This document shows, one piece after another, positions 1-10,209 of a DNA stretch of 64,000 nt; the first letter of the stretch is position 1, and every line of letters starts with the position of its first letter. Both the position numbers and the translations under genes were made by a program. The stretch is from Cunninghamia lanceolata (lineage: Eukaryota; Streptophyta; Pinopsida; Cupressales; Cupressaceae). The notes below the pieces were generated by a model. That model was not told the DNA's origin and made no database searches. It was given only the letters and a program-made list of their open reading frames with translations. The stretch covers positions 4,526,001 to 4,590,000 of the forward strand of contig BSBN01001687.1 of NCBI GenBank assembly GCA_027924645.1. The letters run 5' to 3'.

Positions 1-435
1 TCCTAAAAGGAACTAATAAAACATAGGAATAATTAGCTCATGAGAAGAAAATTACAGACATAAGAACAACAACTATTCTATATTTCCAATTGAAATAAGT
101 ACAAAGCCTCCTTATTATTCCATTACAAGACTCTCAACTCTATAGGAACATAAAATAATAAAACACCTTCTAGACTAATCAAGTCTCACTCATGCACCAA
201 AGTGCAAGGGGGATCAAATATCTAGTCAGCTAAAGATACAAAAAATAGAAATAGACATCTATTCACTATTCTACCCATAGCTCTCATAGGATCTCCTAGT
301 TGAATAGCCCTAGATTCTTTAAAAAGATGACACAAATAGTTAAATAGATCTCTCCTCCTGCTGAAAGATTAAAAGCCATCCGTTATCAACCCAAGAAAAT
401 CATAAAATGATAAAAGCAAAGAAAGTTGAAGAGTC

Positions 436-1161
436 TCACGAGGATACCCCTTCACATTCAACTTTCATGATCTTTGAGACATTTACCAAAGAATTTTTCC
501 TTGCTTTGGGTAAGGAGCTACTATTTGCATTCCATGCTTCTTCTAGTTCATATGAATCAAAAAGGTTATTGTGTCCTTGCTCTTCTTTTATACAAAAAAT
601 CCTTGCAATATCCACTACTTCTTGATTGTTGATCTTTTCCCAGAGCCCATCAGATGCCATTATCATAAATTCACACTCAGAGGTAATAGGCAACTTTCTG
701 GTGTCTGGTTCAGCTATTACCCATTGTTTCAGCTACAAATATCCTATGCTTCTAGATATAGCTAAGGCTCCTTGTACTCTCCAGGCTCCACCATGAATAT
801 CTAGATAACCACCCAGGTCCTTAATCCTTTTCTTTTCTTTCTCTCTTCCTGGTTTATGATCATAGGTAAGAACTTTAGCATTTCCACTTCTACTCACAAC
901 TACACGACAATTCCTTACATTGCCAACAACTAAACAACCATCCTTAATCTAAGAAATTATAAAACAAACCCTGCTACTTACACCATGCTCTAAAAACTCA
1001 TTGTCTATTGCTAAATACCCAACTTTAACTACCTTTTCTAGCTTCCCATTTTGTCCTCCTGATATGATCATCAAATCCATAATCTTATGTCCAAGTTTCT
1101 CTACAATAAAATCTACAGCTTTACGGCCTCCATGCCCATCATAAACACCAAAGAAAGCCAT
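436..1161 (-). pseudogene. PP2C-type protein phosphatase pseudogene, copy 1
   Basis: The family is metal-dependent Ser/Thr phosphatases (PPM/PP2C), which use two metal ions held by Asp residues. Read leftward from 1161, the frame shows the hallmark [10 protein letters not shown] near the start, then LVVGNVRNCRVVVSRSG, LTYDHKPGREKEKKRI, GGAWRVQGALAISRSIGYL, LKQWVIAEPDT and finally IMASDGLWEKINNQEVVDIA. These are the PP2C motifs in the right order. In-frame stops interrupt it just before the IKDGCLVVG stretch and between SRSIGYL and LKQW. The N-terminal acidic motif and the last metal-binding Asp region are missing, and the C-terminus runs into unrelated sequence. It is therefore a truncated pseudogene with no obvious catalytic future. 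Upstream it is joined to an AAA+ ATPase fragment. Confidence 0.88.
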
Positions 1162-1199
1162 AACTAAATAGTGATTGTTTCCTCTATAACCAGTACATA

Positions 1200-1437
1200 G
1201 ATTCCTTAATCTTGTTAGATGCCTTGAACCCATCAAGTTGATTAAGTATCTCAAGCATAGTCCACCAGACCCAATACGAGTAAACCTTATACTGTCAGTC
1301 TCATCTATAAAAATGATGGATGGGGTATGTTCACTTGTCATGATAAAGAACTTATGAACCAACTTTGATCCTTGTCCAATAGCTACTATCTTCATGGTAT
1401 TCCACCCATGTCCATGGAACTGGAAAACAAGGAACTC
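1200..1437 (-). pseudogene. RPT6-like 26S proteasome AAA+ ATPase fragment, copy 1
   Basis: Reading leftward from about 1400, one frame gives [18 protein letters not shown] followed by [13 protein letters not shown]. This matches the Walker-B region of proteasome regulatory subunit 8 (RPT6), which reads approximately EGSRMVRELF...APSIIFMDEIDSI. After a frameshift near 1265 the next frame gives [14 protein letters not shown], the conserved continuation of RPT subunits. The fragment stops there and runs directly into the PP2C sequence. Walker A and the arginine-finger region are absent, so no ATPase could be made. In the intact family this subunit unfolds substrate in the 19S particle. The assignment rests on these motif matches by eye. 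Confidence 0.72.
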
Positions 1438-3945
1438 CACCTATAAGCACCCAATCTTTTCTTTATCTATCATAGTAGATTTCTTTTTCCATGTGATTGT
1501 TGCCAACCTCAAGTATTTCACAAAAATCTACATTTCCATTGCACTTCGATGCATTTCAAGGTTTCATGTTTAGTGTGGGTTGGGATGCATTGGCAGAAGC
1601 TTGAGAAAACTATGATTCTACAAGTCGTTTGTTTTTCTCTGAGAGTTGTTAAATCTTTTAAAACTATTTTGTAATATCCCACGATCATTGTATTCCTTGA
1701 GCTGGCGAGGAAGATCAATGCCTTTCAACAAATCCTCTCAGAGCATATTTGCAATCATTGCCTCCAATATATATTGTTTTCTTCCTGAGTTAGTAGCCTT
1801 TCCTAGGCTTTTACAACTTGCATATATGCTACCGAGACATTTCCAACTATAATATCTGACAAAAATTATGCCATCTCCGTTTGATGCAGCCAAAGAAGAG
1901 ATAACTAGAAAGGTTTTGAGCATCTCATGCATACCCACCACCTTGAGCATTTCTATTTTTGGCTTGGATGATAGGATGCTGGCAAAGATTGTGGAAATTA
2001 GACTTATATTTGATAGAAAACTTCAGGCTTTTTTAACCAATCCATTTTATACATATCTTGCAATTACTATGCTCCATAGATAATGCTTCCCTTTTTATTT
2101 TGAAATTTATTTGTCTATTTTGAGAGGCTATGGCCTTTATTTATGCTTCCACTCCTCAAATGTAAGACGCCAGTGTCTAAAATTTGACAAAGCTACTATT
2201 ATCTATTGTTCTCCCTTTTAGCATGAGCTAGGAGTATGTTGGTAGAAGAGGTAGTGGTATTGAGCATTACACCTAACAATTGCCTTTATTTGGTAGTTTC
2301 AACAACACATCCATTTTATGCATACCTTGCAATCTTCCATTATCCTTTGACGGGTCTCAATAGCTCAATCCAAAACTCCCAATTTCGCGTGGACAGTAGG
2401 CTGATGATGAATAATGTAGAAGATGTCGATACACCCACCCATTGCGTTCAATTCAAATAGTCTTTTCTTTTTCTATCCTTAAGCTCTTTTCCTTATTCAA
2501 TGTACATATTTGCACGCTCCTCATGAGGTAACAACCCTTTGATATGCCTTTATACCTGTCACCTTCCTTGCATATCATCTTTGATTTGACATTGCTAGGA
2601 GATGCTTGTCAACTGACGTGGCACTTCAACTGACAAAAATACTTCCTTTTGACACTGCCAGGGATGGAATAGGTGTTGGTGTTATACCTGCAAATAACAT
2701 TGTTTGAAACTTTCAATCCACATCTCCGACAATGCTTCATACTTTCCACAATGAACAAAGTGAACTTCTCCAAAGAATGCTTCATTGCCAATGCTACTAT
2801 CACCACTACGACTAGTATTTCCTAACATCCAAAGTTTAGTTTCATTATCATCACCTAGATGGAAATATACTCTACCAATCAATCCCATTCTCCCATATCA
2901 TCTACAAGGCACTCTGGATGACTCCCCGTCATTTTCTCACATTTGAGTTCTTTCTATAATATCATATCAATGTCAAAGCTCTTATCATGTAAAATCTATT
3001 CAGCCTGTCCAAAACACATTTGCTCCGAAGTTTTGAGCCTTTTCAACAAATCCATCATGTGCAAGCTAAAGCTTTGATTTTTTTTCTTTTAGATTGCTTA
3101 GCTTTTAAGTGAACCGTGACTTTCACCTCCTGCTCGATGCAATGTGAGCCCACTGCCATTTCTAGGAAATTTCCAAAATGGGCTAACTGAGTATTTTATA
3201 GAAATCAAGAGTTCCTCTGAATTTCCCTATGAAGCAATTTATGCCCCGTCTTGGATGAATCCCAAGCAAAAATGAAGCAGAAAATGATGATGGAGAAAAT
3301 GACTACAGGGGGAAATCACAAACTAGCACATGTTTGAATTGTTAAGGAAATTAGAGAAATACTTATTGAAAACATTGCACCTCCACTTTAATAGTTGCAC
3401 CTTCAAAGCTAATTATGTCCTACTACTTAGATTTAGGAGCAATGAAGCACTGACTATCATAGCTTCATATCCAACACCATCAAAAATATCTATAATAGTG
3501 GCTTTTTGAGTCATGGTGAGCAGTGGCATATCATACTTTATGTTTCTTGTTTCTTAGTTTCCTCTCTATCAAAACATTGCAGAGTTGTATTTGGGAAACT
3601 TTATGTACCAAGTTTTGGTCACTTATTTTGCTGACCTTGATAATAGGTTGTATAAACCATTTCTTTGAAACTAATGGATTATGCTTGAAGTTCACCCTAA
3701 AAACTACACTAGTCAATACAATATCCACACTTTACTGACGTTTTGAACAATAATAATATATGGACATTCATGATACCCTCTAAATTTATAATCACCGTAA
3801 ATTCTATAAGGTTGCGATGATAATAATTTGATTAAATAGGGATGGTAGAATGACTCACATATGACTTTCTAGAACACATGTAGGGAAGTGATAACTCAGA
3901 GAATGGGAAAAGTTCAAAAATTTTGGGTTTAAAACTGAGGGCAAC

Positions 3946-4430
3946 AACTGGCTCTAATTGGGGACTAGTTTTTGTGACAGAAAGTAGAGAACTCTAGAAT
4001 CTAACGTGAAGACCAGTGCCAATCCATGGGCCAATAGAGTCAAGGGGAAACAACAAGAGACTTTGAACAAAGCCAAAAATGGAACAAAACAAAAACAATA
4101 GGAAACATAAAGCAAACTATGCCACCTATGTACCTGGACTAGGTACAACACACCACCGCTGCCCCAAAGACTATGCAAAATTGTTAACTAGCTGGGAAAA
4201 TATATGCCAGTGTGAAATAAAGGTGTATATTCACTAAGCACTTGCAAACTTAGTGACTTTTTGAGGACCATGATTGTAAAACTAAAATTCAAGAAGGACA
4301 AGAGTTCATAGAAATGTATACTAAATAGCCATCTTTCATAAAAAATTTCCATTACTTCTAGTGAACTCATTTGCATTTCATCTATGTCCTCAATTGGAAC
4401 TAGATCTGAACAAACTCTTTATGAAAGAAA
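3946..4430. other. Copy-1-side non-coding spacer
   Basis: No supported gene. The sequence continues past the point where copy 2 is cut off by a retrotransposon (copy 2 ends at 27593, matching about 3945 here). No counterpart of this stretch appears elsewhere in the window. Confidence 0.5.
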
Positions 4431-6308
4431 CTAAAAATTCATACCATGAACAAGAGCCTTGTTTGACTTGGAGACAATTTCCTCTCCATTGTTAGAATTT
4501 GATTCATGCTTTTCTAATGGCAACTCTAAATTTTGGGATTTGTCACCCAACTCATCTTTCTCCACAACTTGCAAGGGAGGCATAACCACTTCTGCTCTAC
4601 ATAGAAAATCATCTTCTAGGAACCACTTTGGAATGCAAGCAACATGAGGCTGAACATCCTCATTAACAAAATCAACATCACTTTCTCCATACTCATTCAT
4701 ACAATCATTCTTTATCCCATATTTCACAACTTCAAAATTAGATTTGAAATGAGGTGATTCAAGAATAAAATCATTGGTAACCTTTTCTTGTAGCTTTGCC
4801 TCTTCATAATTTGATGTGGGAACTTCAATAGCTTCACACTCCAACTGCAGATGGTTCAAGAATATTTCCCATGTATCATTCCAACTATTCTCCTCATTGA
4901 AAATTTGTTCACTGGTTGCAAAGTTGTTAGACCACCAATATTTGAATTTTTAGTAGTAGAACATTCTTCTTCAACACATGGTATAGGAGAGGGCACAACA
5001 TCTTCACAAAGAAGGTCATCATCTGAAGCTTCTAAAAATTTTTGAGGCTGTAAACCTTCATCAACTTGACTATTCTCTTTCTCCTCATTAACCTCAGATT
5101 TTAAAAAATCATCGCATATATTTCTAACACAAGCTTCTTTTGATGAATCATTCTCAAAATACATAATTGCATCCTCAATTTAAAATGATTCAAAGATGAA
5201 TTCTTCACTTACTTTGGCTGAAATATTTCTCCTTTATCATTTTCTTCATGAAACTTGAAAACCATATACTCTGGTTGTGTATCAATCATCACTTCATTAT
5301 CAACACCAGAACTTGAAGAGAAAACATCAGAAACAAAGCCTTCTTTCTGCAAATTGCATGATGAATCAATCTCTGGAAGTTTGACTGTTGATTGTGATTC
5401 TGGAATATCACATTCTACAAGCATGGGATCTAGTGAGGTAAAAAGAACTTCTCCTCTTGCACAAGGAAAATCGTCATAGAAATGCAATTTATCCACTCCC
5501 TTGTTAGGCTCTTCTTTGTCTGCTTTATCAAATGCTAAATCAATATTATCAAAGACAAACACTTCCATGTCTGAACTATGATTTAAAATCTCTTTTCCAG
5601 TATCATGAGGAATACTTTCTATCACTTGATCTTTTTCATCAATATCAAAATTAAACTTTTCTGATTCAGGAGAAGATGTGGAACCATTTATACCTTCCTT
5701 CATATCATGGGAGACATCAGTGGTTGCATCCATTTCAATTTTAGTAATGTGACCATCTTCACCTAGGACTCCACATAAAAAGTCATCATTCAATCCTTTT
5801 AGGCACCAGTTTGGAATGAGAGTGACATTGGGTTCCTTTGATAGAACCTTTTTATTATCCTCTTCACTCCTTTGTATGCATGTTGAGAAAGATTCTGGTT
5901 GTTTATTTTCAGTCTAGCTCAAAATTCTTTCTTGTTGATGATTCCATGGCACTAAAAAATCTCTGGGTTCAACCAATGCTTGCACAGAATCTTGTTCACC
6001 AAGAACAGAGAAGTTATAAGAAACTTGGCTCTCTCCCTCAGGTTTTCTTTGAGAGCTGCTTGTAACTTATGAATCTTTTGTTTAAACTCTTTGAGAAGAT
6101 AAAACATCTGATGTATACCTTTGAGCAGTGACTTGGATTTGTAATCTTTGGATGGATGCAGCTTCCTCTTCTCTACTTTAGAGATGCTAGCTTGGAGACT
6201 GCTCCATAATGAAAGAAGTATTTCATCATCTTCAGCCAATATCTCTTCAATTGTTGGCATAGATGGTCTTCTGGCTTTGGGATGATTTCTGAGGTACAAT
6301 AGACTCAC
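4431..6308 (-). pseudogene. Degraded acidic protein gene of unknown function
   Basis: A run of long minus frames (6308-5952, 5793-5209, 5164-4856, 4859-4431) reads as one acidic, Ser/Glu/Asp-rich protein broken by frameshifts. At about 5207 the frame can be followed into the next by one shift (AKVSEEFIF..., then a TAA). At about 4925 it shifts again into ...EENSWNDTWEIFLNHLQ.... The N-terminal part (from 6308) is different: basic and helical, with SLWSSLQASISKVEKRK and QMFYLLKEFKQKIHKLQ, probably coiled coil. A short motif occurs twice: LIPNWCLKGLNDDFLC near 5770-5820 and IPKWFLEDDFLC near 4590-4640. I recognise no domain. It could be a decayed host gene or part of an unrecognised element. 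The long open stretches argue that it coded once. Confidence 0.55.
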
Positions 6309-6792
6309 CCCAGTTCCAGTGGAGGTACCATTAAACTTCTAAGGAAAGAAGACACTAGCACTTTGATTCAATCCCCAGTGGAATCATCAAAAACTATTGG
6401 TTAACAGTTTTGTCACTGCAGAAAACACCCCGATTCGCCCAACAAGCAACAACAAAAGTAACAACAAATGAATAAATTATTGTGATTGCAACAATTCTCC
6501 CTTGCATTTGATAGGGTCAACTCCCTCGTATGATGGAGTTTTTTGGATTTTTGAGTACCTTTAACCATAAGGTACAAAAAGGTAACAAAAGAGAAAAGAA
6601 GATGAGAAGAAAGAGAGGAAGGAATCTTCTTGTGAGTAGAAGCAAAACAACACAAACTCCTTGAAGAAAGATAAACTAAACTTCAGTGGAAGAGCACAAG
6701 GTCTCCAGAAAGAGAGATAGAATGAACAACATTAAGGCACAAAGACCTTCTAAAACACCTGCATATCAAGAGCCAAGTAAAAGAGTTTATAA
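6309..6792. other. Spacer before duplicate copy 2
   Basis: I see no gene here. A minus ORF of 80 codons (6655-6413) is Cys/Leu rich and shows no family motif. The junction with the second copy of the tandem duplication lies at about 6792/6793. Confidence 0.45.
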
Positions 6793-7266
6793 TCCTAAAA
6801 GGAACTAATCAAACATAGGAATAATTAGCTCATGAGAAGAAAATTGAAGACATAAGAACAACAACTCTTCTATATTTCCAAATGAAAGAAGTACAAATCC
6901 TCCTTATTACTCCATTACAAAACTCTCAACTCTACAAGAACATGAAATAATAAAACACCTTCCAGAATGATCAAGTCTCACTCATGCACCAAAGTGTAAG
7001 GGGGATCAGAGATCTAGTCAGCTATAGATACAAAAATTAGAAATAGACATCTATTCACTATTCTACCCACAACTCTCATAGGAGCTCCTAGTTGAACATC
7101 CCCAGATTCTTTACAAAGATGACAAAAATAGTTAAATAAATCTCTCCTCCCATTGGAAGATTAAAATCCATCCATTATCAACCCAAGAAAATCATAAAAT
7201 GATAAAAACAAAGAAAGTTGAAGAGTCTCGTGAGGATGCCCCTTCACATTCAACTTTCATGATCTT

Positions 7267-7935
7267 TCAGACATTTACCAAAGAATTTTTCCTTGCTTTG
7301 GGTGGGGAGCTATTGTTTGCATTCCATGCTTCTTCTAGTTCAAATGATTCAGTAAGGTTATTGTGTCCTTGCTCTTCTTCTATACAAAAAAGCCTTGCAA
7401 TATCCACTGCTTCTTGATTGCTAATCTTTTCCCAGAGCCCATCAGATGCCATTATCATAAATTCACACTCAGAGTGCAATAGGCAACTTTCTGGTGTCTA
7501 TTTTAGTTGCAAATCTCCTATACTTCTAGATACAACTAAGGTTCCCTATACTCTCTAGGCTCCACCATGAATATCCACATAACCACCCAGGTCCTCAATA
7601 CTTTTCTTTTCTTTCTCTATTCTTGGTTTATGATCATAGGTAAGAACTTCAACATTTCCACTTCTACTCAGAACTACACGACAATTCCTTGCATTGCCAA
7701 CAACTAAACAACCATCCTTAATCAAAGCAATTACACAACAAACCCTGCTACTTACACCCTGCTCTAAAACCTCATTATCTATTGCTAAATACCCAACTTT
7801 AACTTCCATCTCTAGCTTCCCATTTTGTCCTCTTGATATGATCATCAAATCCACAATCTTTTGTCCAAGTTTCTCTGCAACAAAATCTGCTGCTTTACAG
7901 CCTCCATGCCCATCATAAACACCAAAGAAAGCCAT
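7267..7935 (-). pseudogene. PP2C-type protein phosphatase pseudogene, copy 2
   Basis: This is the second copy of the PP2C fragment at 436-1161. From Met at 7935 it reads [22 protein letters not shown], then LVVGNARNCRVVLSRSG, and stays open to about 7555, where TGG of the GGAWRV motif has become a stop. A further stop and a small deletion (near 7500, removing the LKQWVIAEP part) separate this from MASDGLWEKISNQEAVDIA at 7267-7479. Where copy 1 has a stop after FIIS, this copy still has an open codon. Each copy therefore acquired its own lesions after duplication, and neither can encode an active phosphatase. Confidence 0.88.
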
Positions 7936-7979
7936 AATGAAATAGTGATTGTTTCCTCTATAACCAGCACATAGACTCC

Positions 7980-8063
7980 TTAATCTTGTTAGATGCCTTG
8001 AACCCATCAAGTTGATTAAGTAGCTTAGGTATAGTCCACCAGGCCCAATACGAGTAAACCTTA
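7980..8063 (-). pseudogene. RPT6-like fragment, copy 2, left part
   Basis: Second copy of the AAA+ ATPase fragment. The DNA for the [14 protein letters not shown] stretch lies here, and the Walker-B part lies beyond the inserted retrotransposon at 25801-25935. The insertion falls just after the codons for the SI of IDETDSI, so the element split this fragment. Confidence 0.68.
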
Positions 8064-9140
8064 TGTAGATTAGGAAATCCAAATCAAAGGTAAAAACACA
8101 AACTAAATGCATACAAAACAAGAAGTTATACCTTGATATGAAGACCCAATCTCATCAAGGGGAAGGAGCTTGCACCCAAAAGTTCCTAAGATATACCCTA
8201 GATAAGGAAAACAATGTGGAATGCTCTATCCTAATGTAACTCACAAGCTAGCTCAATAGATATTTTGGCATGATAACATTACTTGGAAATTGGATGGATA
8301 AATGGGTTGGAGGATGTTGTATTTATAGGTATTTTGGAGAGATTTTGATCCAAGGGTTGAGATTGATTTGGGAGATGAATGGTGGAGGATGAAGATGATG
8401 TGGAGGGCCTAGATTTCATCTTAGAGGTTGGAGGGCTAGGAATAAATGTGAATCTTATATTCATTTTTGGGAAAAGGGTGAGTTAAATGAGGTTGGGTGA
8501 GATGGATTATTAGTGAATTAAAAATTCACATGGGGAAAGGTAAAATGAATTAAAAATTCATTTGGGGATGAGTGGACATAAATAAGGTATGGCATGGGAA
8601 AGGGGTGTAAGAGGTATTAAATGTGATGTTGGACATATTTTTATAAAAAAATTGATTTATGTGGGATATATTTCAATTTTTTATTTGGAGGATGTGGGGA
8701 AGGGTGTTAAGCTAGATTTTACCATTTTAATGAGAGGTTTAAGATTAATTAAATAAAGTTTTATTTAATTAATCCTAAGGCTAGGATGAGGTAGGCTAGG
8801 GTAGGCAATTAAATAATAGTTATTTAATTACCTAAGGTAGGGATAGGTCAATTAATAGGTTGAATTAATTAGTTAAACATGATTTAGCTAATTAATTGGG
8901 TTTAGAGAGGAGGGAGAAATTGACCAAATAAATATTGCATATTTATTTAATCAATTGGCTAAAGTTGAACCATTGAATTAATAGAATTAATCCAATTGTT
9001 GGGGATAGAATAATAAAAAATTAAGTGATGAAGGGATAATTAATTAAATAAAAATTTAATTAATTGATTAGAAGGGAAATTGATATGTTTAGGGATGTCA
9101 GGAGTTGGTTTAATGATGAAGACATTTTTAGGTGTCTACA
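8064..9140 (-). repeat. 3' LTR of the Tat-like element (1,077 bp)
   Basis: Starts TGTAGATTAGG and ends GGTGTCTACA on the plus strand. Only its right 255 bp (8886-9140) are matched by the other LTR at 25546-25800. It is AT-rich with many TTAATTAA-type stretches and has no coding. A 61-codon minus reading in the LTR (8279-8464) is probably chance. Confidence 0.88.
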
Positions 9141-9155
9141 TTTGCCCCTCTTTGA
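9141..9155 (-). other. Polypurine tract of the Tat-like element
   Basis: On the minus strand the sequence just before the 3' LTR reads TCAAAGAGGGGCAAA. It is purine-rich and abuts the LTR's TGTAGACACC end, which fits a plus-strand primer site for reverse transcription. Confidence 0.75.
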
Positions 9156-9639
9156 CGTGGCGTCAGGACCCAGCAGGGAAGTGGCGTCAGGTCAAAGAAA
9201 AATATGCCCCAGCTGCCGGGAAGGAATAAGATGGGTGAGGGATGCCCCATCGAGAGGTCAGTGGAAAAATAATTTTTTTCAGGTGAGCTCTTGAAGGACG
9301 CGACGGGAGTGAAAATTGGATAGGGGATGGAAAAAGAAGATGACAGGAAGAAAAACAAAGGAAAAAAGTTGTGATCTGCACCCTGGAGGGGAAAAAGAGT
9401 GGGTGAAAGGATGACATGGCTTACTATATTTAGACAAGTGGGCCCTAAGGGTGCCACATTTACACACATTGAATTCATGAGAAGGAGGAGCAAACGAGAG
9501 ATGGCTGAGCGCAATCCCAGATTCCCTCAACTTACCCACATTTCTGAGCATTTCTGATCATATGGCCGGGCACCAGAGGCTGGACCCTAGGTAGGGCCTA
9601 ACCCTAACTTTGTGATTTTTTTAATTTTGTCATAGTTTT

Positions 9640-10110
9640 TGGGTTCAGGAATTGGGTATTGGCATTGTGGCACTATCGTAAGATCACGCAGTGCCAAAAA
9701 TAAGTGGATTAGCGCAATTCTCTAGATTGATGCTATCTGCTAGGGTAGAATAGAGGCGGATTGGTGCTATCTTCTATAGTAGCACAATGTGTGAAAGAGT
9801 TAGGGTTTTGGCATTTTAGTGCCAAATAGGGATCATCATAGCGCTATCTTCTAGATATGCGCTATGTTCTATAGTGGCGCTATATTTAGGATTAGCGCTA
9901 TATATGGTATAAGTGCTATCGGGGGAAATGGCGCCATTTGTTAGATTGGCACTAGGTGGAGGGGTGGCACCATTTGTTAAAATGGAGCAAAGAGGCTACA
10001 CAGTGGCGCTATAATCTAAAGTAGTGCCCTGGGGAAATTTGGTAGCACCATCATTGGAAATGGCGCAATGTATGGTTTGTTGTGGCGCCAAAATGTGTTT
10101 GGCTTTCCAC
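9640..10110. repeat. Array of degenerate GCGCTAT / GGCGCCA motifs
   Basis: Short motifs such as gcgctat, ggcgcca, ttggcact and agtgcc recur every 15-35 bases, often with an intervening tcttctatagt. The whole forms a degenerate short-period array about 470 bp long. It lies just upstream of the plus-strand plant-mobile-domain reading and is unlike the AT-rich LTR next to it. Confidence 0.6.
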
Positions 10111-10209
10111 ATTAGAAGAAAGGGGTTGATTCAGAAAAATATAGATAGATTTTTGACCAGAAAGTTGTGGATGCAAAAGACGAGGTCATTTATAGTGTCC
10201 TTGCGGGAG

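Larger units (their letters stand above)
1..3945. repeat. Copy 1 of a tandem segmental duplication
   Basis: This block reappears, somewhat diverged, at 6793-8063 and, after a retrotransposon insertion, at 25801-27590. Base 1 aligns with 6793 (both start with the same tcctaaaaggaactaat string), so the duplication probably extends left of the window. Copy 1 carries a segment at 2621-3510 that is missing from copy 2; the join in copy 2 is at 27156/27157. The block holds the RPT6/PP2C chimeric pseudogene on the minus strand. The rest, 1441-3945, shows only short ORFs and no convincing exon. One 62-codon minus reading near 2682-2888 lies in the copy-1-only segment, and I do not recognise it. Confidence 0.88.
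6793..8063. repeat. Copy 2 of the tandem duplication, left part
   Basis: Matches 1-1292 closely over its whole length, with small indels. It ends exactly at the 5-bp target site CCTTA (8059-8063) of the 17.7-kb retrotransposon. The homology resumes at 25801 on the other side of that element, in register with copy 1. Confidence 0.9.

Noticed and set aside
2682..2888. Possible transcription-factor-like reading (GLIGRVYFHLG...)
   Set aside because: Too short and no second motif to support a family; left as unrecognised.
9064..9551. Overlapping ORFs on both strands near the 3' LTR end of the Tat-like element
   Set aside because: They overlap the LTR/polypurine boundary, have skewed composition and no motif; likely chance.
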